DNA of 64,000 nt, taken from positions 97,153-161,152 of the forward strand of contig JAIWQS010000242.1 of NCBI GenBank assembly GCA_029891385.1. Reading direction: 5' to 3'. Positions within the stretch are counted from its first letter, which is position 1, and each line of letters begins with the position of its first letter. The translations under genes were made by a program, and so were the position numbers. The notes beneath the pieces were generated by a model, which did no database searches, was not told where the DNA came from, and was given only the letters and a program-made list of their open reading frames with translations. This DNA comes from Erythroxylum novogranatense (lineage: Eukaryota; Streptophyta; Magnoliopsida; Malpighiales; Erythroxylaceae). This document shows, piece after piece, positions 35,136-45,439 of this stretch.

Positions 35136-36015
35136 GTTGATCTAAACATGTTTTGGGAATAACTTTTTCGTCCGAACTCCGATTGACCTGATTCTCGAGG
35201 CATCAGATTCGTGAAACCTTGAATTTAATTTATTTGTAAAATTGGGAATTTTTAGAGCTAAAATTAATGAGAATTAGTTAGGTCGAAGTGAGGGGACCGG
35301 GTATTGATTTTTCTGATCCGTCTTTTATTTATAATTGGACCTATGGAGGTCCAAATTGAGTGATTTTAGTGTCAATGAGTTTTTAATGTTTAGAGGAAAT
35401 TGTTGTGACAGGAAATTGTGAAATAGTGTCAGGAATGTCACGAACATGCATTGTACACATCTAAATTTCTACATTTGCGTTATTGAATCTTTTTGATTGT
35501 GCATTTGGTAATGTGTGATTATTGTGATTGTTATACAGGCACAGTTGGAACGTCATCTCACGAACGTTGCCAAGATTTCTCGGCATTAGCTCGGAAGCTA
35601 TAGGTGAGTGACCTAGATGATTTCTTACTTATCATTGGCTTATGATTATTTGATTTTGACTCTGTGGAGAATAATGGTGGGATTGTGTTTGATTGTGAAT
35701 TCCGGACAGAAGGTCCAGAGTATTTGGAAAGATATGATATAGAAGTGTTATGGGTACGTGAATTTATAATCTACTTGCCTCTGATATGAATGATTTGGAT
35801 TCATGTGATTGATTTTGATACATAAATGTATATTGTGTCATTCATAGGCTAATTGAGTGTGAAATATGAATGCCAGCATAATAAAGTGATGAATTGTAAC
35901 ATATGCAGTTCTTACATAAATGCATGAACCAAAAATGACAGATGTGACCGGAGCAGCCACCGATCAGAGGTTTTAGTTCAACGTTTATATTTGGGCCTCG
36001 AGCCCTCTAGTGATT

Positions 36016-36244
36016 CAGAGCCTCTGGCTCAATGATTAATGTGCCCTTATTGGGACAGTTTCAGAGCCTCTGGCTCAATGATTAATGTGCCCTTATTGGG
36101 ATAGTTTCAGAGCCTCTGGCTCAACGATTAATATGCCCTTATTGGGACAGTTTCAGAGCCTCTGGCTCAATGATTAATGTGCCCTTATTGGGACAGTTTC
36201 AGAACCTCTGGCTCAACGATTAATGTGCCCTTATAGGGACAGTT
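36016..36244 (+). repeat. 46-bp tandem repeat, five copies, in D LTR
   Basis: Five copies start at 36016, 36062, 36108, 36154 and 36200. Each begins CAGAGCCTCTGGCTCAA (itself nearly palindromic: AGAGCC/GGCTCA) and ends TTATTGGGACAGTTT or a near match. The equivalent place in the A LTR has gaaccgagcctcgagctcg-type duplications, so both families expand the same spot. Confidence 0.93.
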
Positions 36245-36557
36245 CAGGCGCTCGGTCACAACACCGAAATAAATAAATAAATAAAGTGCTACATGCTGCT
36301 TTTGATTTGATCTATTTGGTTGAATGAAAGACAAAATGCCATATACTGATAGGATAATAGTCATAGGGTACTTCTGATTGTGAATTATGAAACAACTATG
36401 TTATGCTTGAGTGTTTGGTGAATTCAATTGGTTATGGATGTCTAATCGTATGAAATGTATTTAATTGTCTATGCCCAAGTAAAATTGTGAAATGTGATCA
36501 AATATGCAACAATGTGAATATATGTTATGTGAATTGATGTGTTGCATAAATTGAGTG

Positions 36558-36598
36558 AACCATCGATGATGGTTACCTCACTGAGTTCGCAAAACTCA
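36558..36598 (+). promoter_or_regulatory. Twin stem-loops in D LTR
   Basis: AACCATC-gat-GATGGTT (36558-36574) and TGAGTT-cgcaa-AACTCA (36582-36598) match the pair in both A LTRs. Surrounding bases have diverged. Confidence 0.5.
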
Positions 36599-36990
36599 CC
36601 AAAAATTTGCAATTTTTTTTAGGACTCAAAAGAATACCCCATTAGGCAACGGGCGTATAATGCCAGAAGAAGTCGGGATCAGTTCGTGTCTGCTTTAGTG
36701 TCTAATAGAAGTGTATTTTTTGAATTTTTGTATTAATCATGATTAGATCAAGTTGTAAAGTTAACAGACTGAAATAAATTGTATTTATAAAAAGGCCCCC
36801 CATGACCAAAGTACTTATTAATGATTATTTATGTAAATTGTTTTCCGCATAATATATAAAGTATGTGTATGTTTCAAAAAAATATATACTGAGTTTTGAC
36901 TGAGTGATGTAGTACGCTACCCTCATAGGACACAGACTCGAATATCACCATCGATGTCGGGTTCGAGTCATGTGGGAGTGGGGTGTTACA

Positions 36991-38714
36991 ATTATAGTCC
37001 TCAACAAAGTCCTTTTGATCTAATTCTGCTTGTAATCACCGTGAAGAAGGATTAATTATTTACAATCCTATAGTACTGTATTTTTCTATAGGGAGCCTTT
37101 AGTGAAACACTAACCTTAAATACTTTAGTGAATTGAGTGAATTCGTTAAGGAAGATCCATTTTGAATCTATGCTTGCCTTTGATTGATAACGTCAAAATT
37201 TGAGGTTGATTATATATGCCTATAGTCATGATGTGTGTAGTAATTGGACATTCAAGCGGCCGAAGTTTGATTGCATGTTCTTAATCCTTGGGATGCTGAA
37301 TTGATAGAATGGAGTTGTTGTTTCATTTGTTTTAAGTGCTTCTTTATGGGTTTTAGTTCTAGTTTATTTGATCTTTAGAATTTTTCACATCTTTTCTTGA
37401 TCTTTTAAGTGTTTAGTTTTTTTCTTTACATTATCTAGTGTTTGAAGGTAGTTTTGGAGCCTATTTATAGGATGGATTGGTGCACATTGCTGATGAAGTG
37501 TGCAGGTATCCAATTTGCAGCTATGGATGCAATATAGATTATTTAATGACACCACTAGATAGATTTAAAGAATTCAGATGACAATGAAATCTGATAGAGA
37601 GGAAGGACAATGTGTGAGGAGCTTACAAAAGGAATGAAGAGTGTAGAAAGCCATGGATTATGTTGGATTGTTCACGATTATGAGCAGCTAAATATTTTGT
37701 AGGAGTTGTTATTGAATTATTTGTAGACCTCTTGTTGTTTTGGATGCAATTATAGATGTTTTGCGATATTTTATGTGCTTAAAGCACTCAATAAATAATT
37801 AAAAATTATTAACAATGTTAATAATTAATTATAACATGTAAGTTCAGTATGTACTGAAGAATAGTAAATAATTAATAATAACAAAAGTAATAATTAAATG
37901 TTAATAATTAATTAAGTATAATTCACACATGCTTTAATGTCAATGCGCTTAATAAAGTTAAATCTCACAATAGCTCTTAATTAGTTTTATTTATGTTATT
38001 ATTAATTTTAAATTATTACATGTCTTTATAATGCTACTTTGTTATCTGAAATACTAGGAGTTGTACTAATTCTTCCACCTCTTTTTTCCTTGGACAAAGA
38101 AAAATCTAATAATTACCTATTTTGTTTGTTTTGATACTGCCTCCGCCTAGTTTTGTGTTGTATATTAGTACATTCCCATTCTTCTTGTTTACCAGATTTT
38201 GTTGTTACCCATTGAAGAATTGTTGAATTGTAACTACATAATGGATAATGCTTAAATGAGTTCGATAATCGTTGATGTGATTTTGCAGATTCACATTCTC
38301 ATCTTTACTAGTTTAAAATACTTGTATTCTGACTAAGTGCTTTTATTTCTTCATAAGCACAAGTTGCCTATTTCTTATTGCAATAATTCTCATGGTTGCA
38401 CAACCTTCTTGCTTGTGTATATATATATTTATATTACAGAGCTAGTTCCCTTCCAATTGATTATGCCATTTAAGACACTTATCTTTACATGCCCATGTAA
38501 AGACATTATTTTGTGTATGTTTTTTCAAATGTTAATCTTAAGTACATAATTTATCCTATCAACTTGCATTTTTATAAGAGAACGGGCTTTGATCGTATTT
38601 ATTGTAATTTTTATTTATTTATGTATTTATTGTAATTTTATTTACATAATGATTTAGCGTGTTAGTTTTACTTATTTACTGTTTAACTTGTACCACTTTT
38701 TTATTGTCATATTT
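36991..38714. other. Unassigned AT-rich intergenic sequence
   Basis: I see no open frame with a protein signature, no tRNA and no terminal repeats here. The first part (36991-37700) is of ordinary composition. From about 37790 it becomes AT-rich with TTAATTAA-type words. It is probably the flank into which element D inserted, or an older unrecognisable repeat. Confidence 0.5.
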
Positions 38715-38833
38715 GCATATGGGGCTACCGGAAATAACATCTCTATTATGTAGGAATAAGGTTGTGTACTATCAGACCTTTCTAGATCCCGCTTTATTGC
38801 GGGACTTCAGAATGGGTATGATGATGATTAAAC
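38715..38833 (+). mobile_element. SINE 3' body remnant (TS/Au type)
   Basis: The stretch has the plant TS/Au-like SINE body: ggaaataacatctctatt, taggaataaggttgtgta, then ccgctttattgcgggactt (a small CCGC/GCGG hairpin) and a gggtatgatgatgatta tail. The tRNA-like head with A and B boxes is not recognisable upstream, so it is 5'-truncated or decayed. Recognition is from memory of the family, not from a search. Confidence 0.6.
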
Positions 38834-39529
38834 AATCTTACATTATGTAATTACTAATTATTATTATTAATTATATATTAGTCACAATCATGCATGTTAT
38901 TATTATTTATTAAATATCATTAATTAAAGAGCAATATTAAGTATATTATAATTAATTTATCAATTAATTTTAATTAATTAATTAACTATTTAATAAAAAA
39001 TGTTATAACATCATATAGGTGTTAATTAACTGGTAACAAGAAAAATCAAATAACATGCAAGGTCATGACTTAACAAGTCACAACCGTGCATGAAGATCAC
39101 GCCTATGACTTGAATATTTTAATTAATTAATTAATTTTGTTTTATTTAATCAATTTATTAATTATATTTTATTAAAAATGATAAGATATATGTGTGTGTC
39201 ACACTGTGACCTTATATTTTAATTATTTAATTTATTAATTATCTTTTAATTAATTAATTAATTAATTATATTTAATTAAAAATAAAAATATAAATATAGT
39301 TAATTAATTAATAATAATTAAAATATATTTAATTAATTGATTTATTTAAATATACTTAATTAATTAACAATTAATTATTGCTTATATTAACTTTGTAAAT
39401 ATTTATTTTCTATTTTAATTAAAATACTTAAAATATATTTAATTAATTAAAATATAATTACATATAATTAAAATATAATGAATTAAAGGAACGAAGGAAT
39501 GATTATCTTAATAATAATTAATAATTAAT
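38834..39529. repeat. AT-rich low-complexity sequence
   Basis: This is dominated by TTAATTAA/ATTAATTA words with long AT-only stretches, mainly between 38860 and 39530. No coding or RNA feature is visible. Such sequence is a favoured target for LINE insertion, and the next element starts at its edge. Confidence 0.8.
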
Positions 39530-39540
39530 AAAAAAAATGA

Positions 39541-40147
39541 GTCGTAGGATCATTTGGCCAGCGGGGTTGCTACCGACTCCTCTCAATTTGTGATATTGTC
39601 TGAGCTTGATGAGGCCACTGGCCATTCTATTCAACCTATACCATCTGTTCCCCAATCTAGTGAAATTCTTGAAATAGTTGACGATGAAGTGGTTATCTGA
39701 CTCTAGAATTTGTAAAACCTTCGCTTTATCACTTCGATTTTGTGCTTTACGAAATACGCCTCTCGCTACGTATGTAATTATCGTTCAGACTAATGCTCTT
39801 ACTAATACAACAATCGTTCCGATGGGTATATATGGGGACTCTGCCAATGTGGCTTCAATTAATACAGATTTAGCTGCACCAATTCAGACCTTTTCTACTG
39901 CCGTTGAGATTCCTCAGGTCAATTCTGAGGGTCCTGTGCCAACTCAAGTTCAGGATGATTTCTGGCTTGGTACAAATTCTGGTCAACAGAATGTGGAGAC
40001 TTCCAAAATGGTACAGTCTGAAGGAGAAACAACTCTACCGAAACGGGGTCATCCCGCGGGTTCGAAAAAAAAGAAAGTTACTTTTGATGATGAATCTCTT
40101 CGCCGATTGGCGAGAGCTCCTAAGGCTACTTCTTCTACTCATCACTC
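39541..40147 (+). pseudogene. LINE ORF1 tail
   Basis: The first frame from about 39568 reads ATDSSQFVILSELDEATGHS, typical low-complexity ORF1 linker, and stops at 39700. Another frame (39678-40151) continues as a Ser/Thr/Gln-rich linker. It ends with a basic segment KRGHPAGSKKKKVTFDD that resembles the AT-hook-like RGRP-PGSK region at the end of plant L1 ORF1. ORF1 binds the LINE RNA; its RNA-binding core lies upstream and is missing here. Confidence 0.65.
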
Positions 40148-41037
40148 ATGATTAGTAGCCTAATTTGGAATATACGTGGGGTGGGTAACACGGCCTCCCA
40201 ACATCGTCTTAAATCTCTGACTGATATGCACAAATTGTCTACGGTTTTTGTGATTGAGCCAATGGTGCAACCTGTTTTTTTGGATGGACTACTGAGGAAA
40301 TTACACTTTACATCTGGCTATATTTCAGCCGCTAATAAAATCTGGGCCCTTTTTTCCATTGCTTACTCCGCTACGTTATTTAGTGGTACCGAACAAGTTA
40401 TGCACTTGCAATTAACCCACGCTAATGTGCCAATAGTTTTGTATATCTCTGTAGTCTATGCGAGGTCGACAAGGCGGGACCGTCTTGAATTGTGGTCTGA
40501 GTTATGTGCTTTCTGAGCTGCTCATGCTAATGTCCCATGGTTATTGGGGGCGATTTTAATGTCATCCGAAGTCTTAATGAATATAGCGGTCTTGGATCTC
40601 CTGAGCTTGCCTCTTTGGATGACTTTAACTCCTTCATAGCTTCTTGCAGCCTGTTGGAACTCCCCACGCAGGGTACTGAATTCACTTGGGTAGGCACTAG
40701 ATCCAATGGTCGTGTTATGAAGAAGTTGGATCAGACATTGGTAACTACAGAGTGGGTCGATCTGTTTCCGATTTCTTCAATTCAGAACTTAAATCAAACG
40801 GGGTCAGATTATAGCCCGATGTTGTGCCAATTTGACACGGAACAAGTTTCACGCCCACGCCTCTTTCGTTTCCAGCAGATGTGGCTACGTTGCGATGATT
40901 TCCTCACTTTGGTAAAATTTAATTGGGCTCAGCCAATAGCCTGTCATGGTATGTTACAGTTTTCCCTAAAGCTTCGTCGCCTCAAATCCTATTTGCCACT
41001 CTGGAACAAGGAGAAGTTTGGGGATGTCTTCCTTAAT
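40148..41037 (+). pseudogene. LINE ORF2 endonuclease domain
   Basis: The nuclease nicks target DNA. A 122-residue frame (40148-40516) starts ISSLIWNIRGVGN, carries the EP of the metal-binding Glu motif (FVIEPMVQP) and ends in TGA. After a frame slip near 40530 the second frame begins GGDFNVI (residues 4-10), the Asp-Asn motif. At residues 90-95 it reads SDYSPM where the family has SDHSPL; the catalytic His is Tyr, a C-to-T change. The domain ends at WNKEKFGDVFLN, where the 41038-42095 insertion lies. Confidence 0.88.
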
Positions 41038-42095
41038 GATGGGAGACCCAATAAGAACTTGTCTTATAGAACCTTCAACAAGATGGAACTATGCCTAGGA
41101 GTAGATAGAATCAAGCAAACACACGAAATCTCAAGAAACAAATTGAAAAGATAGAAACAGAACACAAAGAGAAAATGGGCAGTTACAAGAATGTTGGTCG
41201 ATGAAAAGAATCCTAAGAGAACTTTGTCTCTTAGAACCCTAGCAAGAATGTTGGTCAATGGAAAGAACCCTAAGAGAGCTTGTCTCTTAGAACTCTAACC
41301 TTAGGACGCCACAAAGGAAGACCACTCCTTTGATAAGTCAAGTATTCTCAAAGAATACAAAGAAAGCAAGAAAGCTCTCAACATTATTTCTAAATGAAAG
41401 ATCCCCTTTCAAAGTACATAGAGGGTGCCTATTTATAGGGAAAACTTCCTAACTTAATGTCCTAAAGAAGATACTAAATAAAAGGAAACAAATCAATCCC
41501 TAAAAGGAAACAAAATAAACTTATAAAGGTGTTGACTAGATCACTTTATTTCAAGGAAACAAAAAAGGAAACTAAATAAAACATGATCTCAACATGTTGG
41601 ACCTTAGGGATCATGTCCTTATCCTTATTTTTAAGTGGCACATGCTTGTCACATGGTACTTTAAGTGAGTTCTCCCAATTGGACTCTATGTGGACCTTTG
41701 GACACTTTATGCTGGGCTTCAAGGAATAAGACAATGCCTCTTGGACCTTTATGAGATGAAATCTGACTCAACAATATTGGCTCTATCTCTTGAAGGTCTT
41801 GGATTAAACAATTCAATGCTTGCTTCATTACTTTGGCCCTAGCTCTTATCATTGGGCCTCCAACATCTTGTAATGGATCTTTATGAATATTAGACTTGAA
41901 TGTTGGGCCTTTGATATGGGAATTTCGTTCATCTCCTTGCCTTGAACATTCAAACTTCAAATCTGATCCAATTTCAGCTCCTAAGCCTCCTTTTGCAAGC
42001 TTATGTCCATGCAAGTCACGTCCTAGGTTTCCTTGAGGCGAATCACACCATCGATTCGTTTCTTCTTGTCTTTCACATGCCTATGGTTCTCCATC
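41038..42095 (-). mobile_element. 1058-bp insertion in LINE, retroelement-like, minus strand
   Basis: The LINE frame breaks after VFLN and resumes at LKTAES; CCTTAAT flanks both sides (41031-41037 and 42096-42102), a 7-bp duplication. The ends are imperfect inverted repeats: GATGGGAGACC at the left, and GATGGAGAACC at the right when read on the minus strand. On the minus strand a 117-residue frame (42014-41661) includes GGPMIRARAKVMKQALNCLI, like the GPMTRARAK segment of plant gypsy Gag-Pol tails. Further on is CCTATAAATAGGCACC, a good TATA box near 41430-41445. A 57-bp unit is duplicated at about 41188-41300. I cannot assign a class: LTR-derived is likely, but TG/CA ends are not clear. Confidence 0.6.
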
Positions 42096-42102
42096 CCTTA
42101 AT

Positions 42103-43743
42103 CTGAAAACGGCGGAGTCAGCTGTGATGCAGCTAGAACAGGAGTTTGAAGAATCTGGGACCAATGATGTTCTAATGAGGCTGAACAAATCCAAAGCTGA
42201 ACTGTTAGTACGGCTTAAAGAACATGAGGATTTTATGCTTCAAAAGTTGAGATTGAAATGGCTTAAGGAGGGTGATGCTAACACTGCATATTTTCACGCC
42301 TCTTTGGCAGAGAAACGAACGCGATTGGGAATAGACAAGATTAGAGATGGTAATGGGCAATGGTTGACAGGCCCGGCACACATTGAACTTGAAGCGGTCA
42401 GATATTTTCAATCCCTCTTATTAAAGGAGGTAGTTGAGGATGAGGAGGAAGCAACATCTATGCTACTAAGCTACATACCGAGGCTTGTTGAGGATGTGGA
42501 CAACGTTTTGTTGTTACAACCGGTAACAATTGAGGAGGTTAAGCAAGCAGTCATGAGTTTATCGTCCACTAGTGCGCCCGGAGTTGATGGATACTGTGGA
42601 GCTTTTTATCATAATTGTTGGGACATCATTTGTCATGATCTCTTTGATGTTTGTACTGAATTTATGTCAGGGATTCCAGCTCCTCGTGCAGTAAGTAGTA
42701 CGTTGATTACTCTTTTGCCGAAAAAGCTAAGTGTAAATTCTTTTTCTGACTTTCGACCAATAAGCCTTTGTACCTTCCTGAATAAAGTCTTCACGAAGAT
42801 ACTTACGAAATGGTTGAAAACTGTTTTACCCAAGTTGATCTCCCCGGAGCAGTCGACCTTTTTATCTAGGCGGGACATTGTGGACAACATACTAATGGCT
42901 CAGGACTTATGTCAATTTCTTAACCACCCTGCTTGAGGTGGTAATATACTTCTTAAACTGGATATGATGAAGGCTTTTGACCGTGTTTCTTGGTCATTTC
43001 TCTCCCGTATATTGGCAGCATTTGGTTTCAATGGTGGGATTATCAGGCTGATTATTGGGACCCTTCAATCCAGCTGGTTCTCAATTTTGATGAATGGTAG
43101 TCCAGTGGGTTTCTTCCAGTCATCCCAAGGCATCAAACAAGGAGACCCTTTGTCACCTTACTTGTTTATCTTAGTTTCGGAGGCTTTGACTCGCTTTATG
43201 CAATCATTTGTGATGCAAGGCTGGATATTGCCCTATGGTATGCCTACTAGCTCGGAAGTCATCTCTCATCTCTGCTTTGCTGACGATTTACTTATTTTTA
43301 TCCGGAGCGATAAACGGTCACTAGCTCAGCTTAACCTCTTGCTTGCCGACTATGAAGCAGCCATGGGTCAAAAGGTTAACAAGCAAAAAAGTTATTTTAT
43401 ATTGCCAGAAGGCGTGTCTCACAATCATCGAAGAGATGTTCTGCAACTCCTACAAATGGGCCAAGGCTATTTCCCCTTGCAATATCTAGGTTGCAGACTA
43501 TTCTGGGGCAAAAAGACAAAGCGTATGTTCACTCATTTAGTTGAGGCAATTGAGACACGAGTTTGTAGCTGGAAGAATAAGTGGCTATCCCCTCCAGCTC
43601 GGATGATTTTGATCAGACATGTCTTATCCTCCATCCCACAACACGTCTTCACTGCTATTGAACCTCCTAAATCCATCTTATATAAAATGGAGAAGGTTTT
43701 CCAACAGTTTTTATGGAGAAGCTATTTTGCAGATAATAAATGA
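42103..43743 (+). pseudogene. LINE reverse transcriptase domain
   Basis: A 270-residue frame (42124-42936) starts in the linker (RLKWLKEGDANTAYFHA). It contains the first RT motifs, SAPGVDGYCGAFY and FRPISLCTFLNKVFTKIL, and ends in TGA after NHPA. RT continues as LDMMKAFDRVSW (first catalytic Asp). From 42964 a 259-residue frame holds QGIKQGDPLSPYLFIL (GDPLSP at 60-65) and the active site FADDLLIF at 105-112. It ends in TGA at 43743 after YFADNK, where HWRSWD-like sequence follows in the same frame. Only these two stops separate the parts. Confidence 0.92.
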
Positions 43744-44820
43744 CATTGGCGTTCATGGGATCGTCTTTCATTCTCGATGGATGAGAATAGGTTGGGATTT
43801 CGGAAATTGGAGGATATTGTTGCAACCTATTCAATTAAGTTATGGTGGAAGGTCAAAAACCAAGTGGGTCTTTGGGCTAAATTTGTTACCACATTATCAC
43901 CAATTGCAAGACGTAGAACGCATTGGCGGAGAATTGCCAAAGTAGATCGGATTGCTCAGGAACATGAGTATGTTTCTATCCATACTGGATTGGTGTCCTT
44001 CTGGACAGATAATTGGTTAGGTCTTGGAGCTTTTTCTTCGTTGGATCAAGTACAACAATTTCCTATCCCACTACTCACTGTCCGGGATTTCTTTTCCCAG
44101 CGAGAAGAGTTGTTGGGCTGCATTATACCTCTCTTGCAACCTGATCACACTGCATTTATAAATACTCATTTACAACAGTTTTCTTCTGGGCCTGATCGAC
44201 GAATTTGGAAACCAACTGTTACCGGACAATTCAGCCTTTCCTCGGCTTATGAATTGGTACGGTCCCGTAACCCTGTCAATGTCTCTCTTTGTCAAGCTTG
44301 GAATAAGTTTCTGCCAAAGAAGATCTCTATTTTTGTGTGGCGTCTCTATAATTCCCTTCTTCCTTTCTCGGAAACATTGAACAAGTTGGGTTTCTTTCTA
44401 AATCCATCGAGATGTTGTATTTGTTCCTTAGCAGTCGACAATGTGCAGCATATTTTTTATGAGTGTCCCTCGGCCAGAATGGTATGGAGACATGTTGCAG
44501 CCCTGTTAGATCTTCATTTATCTTTCCCCCCTAAACTATGGCTCTTTATACGGGAGCGGTCTACTCTTGGAAGGGGGGCAACTGCAAGAACTATGATCAT
44601 TTCGGTCATACCTTACTTCGTCCTTTGGGAGCTGTGGAAAATGCGTAACCTGCGCGTATATGAGGGTAAGTCCACAACGGTCTCAGCCTTGATTTTTTTA
44701 TTATGCAGCATGTTTCCTCTATGGTGCGAGTTCATACATTACTTCCAAAGGATAGACAGGAAATGGTTAATTTATCCATTTCTTTTAACTGTCCTTTTCA
44801 ATTGCCTCGAAAGCCGGTGA
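43744..44820 (+). pseudogene. LINE RT C-terminal region with zinc motif
   Basis: The frame continues as HWRSWDRLSFSMDENRLGFRKL, with the long frame from 43777 (347 residues). It is the conserved region after RT in plant L1 ORF2: SIKLWWKVKN, then a zf-RVT-type segment KKISIFVWRLYNSLLPFSE. It holds CCICSLAVDNVQHIFYECP, with Cys/His spacing typical of that zinc motif. The tail runs toward RNase H and stops at 44818-44820. Confidence 0.88.
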
Positions 44821-45343
44821 TTATGACTTTATGTTGGAGGCCCTCGGATGATTGTAACGTTGTTCTTAGCACTAATGGCTCATCACTTGGATGTCCCGGA
44901 CCTTCAGGTTGGAGATTCGTGATACGATATGCCAATGGTTCTTTCTTGTTTGCTGAGTGTCGATACTGTAACTCAAATGTTAGCTTCGCCATAGAAATAG
45001 AGGCCATAGTTTGAGGCCTTCGGTTTTGTTTGCCTGTGGGTTCCGAAAAATACAGGTTCAAACAGACAATATGAGCATTGTGCAACTATTGAACCATAAT
45101 TCATAATTTTGGCCTTGGAGGTATAAAACAGCGCTTGAAGATATTCGAAATATGCTCTCTGTCTCGACGTCGTCCATTATCCATGTTTATCGAGAGGTTA
45201 ATAGCTTTGCGGAATTTTTAGCAAAGTTAGCTTCGGGTGGTAATTCGACACAATTCGCTACGGCAATTGCTCTACCTCTTCATCTCCGAACAATCTTGCG
45301 AATGGAACAGAATTTTGTTCCATACATACTATATAAACCATGA
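44821..45343 (+). pseudogene. LINE terminal RNase H-like domain
   Basis: After a frame change the sequence reads VVLSTNGSSLGCPGPSGW, matching the start of the plant L1 RNase H (usually NTDGSS; the first catalytic Asp is Asn here). IEIEAI holds the catalytic Glu. A stop follows at 45012. The rest of the domain is spread over frames and ends with AIALPLHLRTILRMEQNFVP, followed by TGA at 45341-45343. Confidence 0.8.
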
Positions 45344-45439
45344 GTCTTACATCTTTTATTTACATGCCTTTTGTACTGCACTTTATCTACTCTTGTAGAG
45401 CCATGTATTAATAAAATTCCTCTTTTTTTAAAAAAAATG
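45344..45439 (+). terminator. LINE 3' UTR, polyadenylation signal and A-rich tail
   Basis: A short 3' UTR leads to AATAAA at 45410-45415, then cctcttttttt and eight A's. The last ten bases AAAAAAAATG repeat those at 39530-39539 and form the putative right target duplication. A signal followed by an A tail is the normal LINE end. Confidence 0.7.

Larger units (their letters stand above)
34346..36990 (+). mobile_element. 3' LTR of gypsy element D, right segment
   Basis: The sequence resumes the D LTR after element C and ends GGGGTGTTACA, which mirrors the LTR start TGTAAC. It shares ordered blocks with the A LTR: a TCCGATTGACCTGATTC-like block (35171 here), CACGAACATGCATT-like (35441), GGCATTAGCTCGGAAGC-like (35582) and the twin stem-loops (36558-36598). 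A GC-rich block at 34485-34580 is full of GCGCCCGCG and GAGCGC words. The bases ATTAT after 36990 would be the D target duplication, but the other end is outside the window. Confidence 0.75.
39540..45429 (+). mobile_element. L1-type LINE, 5'-truncated
   Basis: A non-LTR retrotransposon of about 5.9 kb, including a 1058-bp insertion. Order: ORF1 tail, AP-like endonuclease, reverse transcriptase, zinc motif, RNase H, then AATAAA and an A-rich tail. The ten bases AAAAAAAATG occur at 39530-39539, before the first LINE sequence, and again at 45430-45439. They are a plausible target duplication made at a T/A-rich nick, though weak because mostly A. The element starts inside ORF1 coding sequence, so it is a 5'-truncated copy. 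Stops and frameshifts make it inactive. Confidence 0.88.

Noticed and set aside
36990..37000. ATTAT after the D LTR as a confirmed target duplication
   Set aside because: The left end of element D is outside the window, so the pair cannot be compared.
41661..42014. A stand-alone gene on the minus strand inside the LINE
   Set aside because: The GPM-RARAK segment is known from retroelement polyprotein tails, and the piece is bounded by a target duplication. It is part of an insertion.
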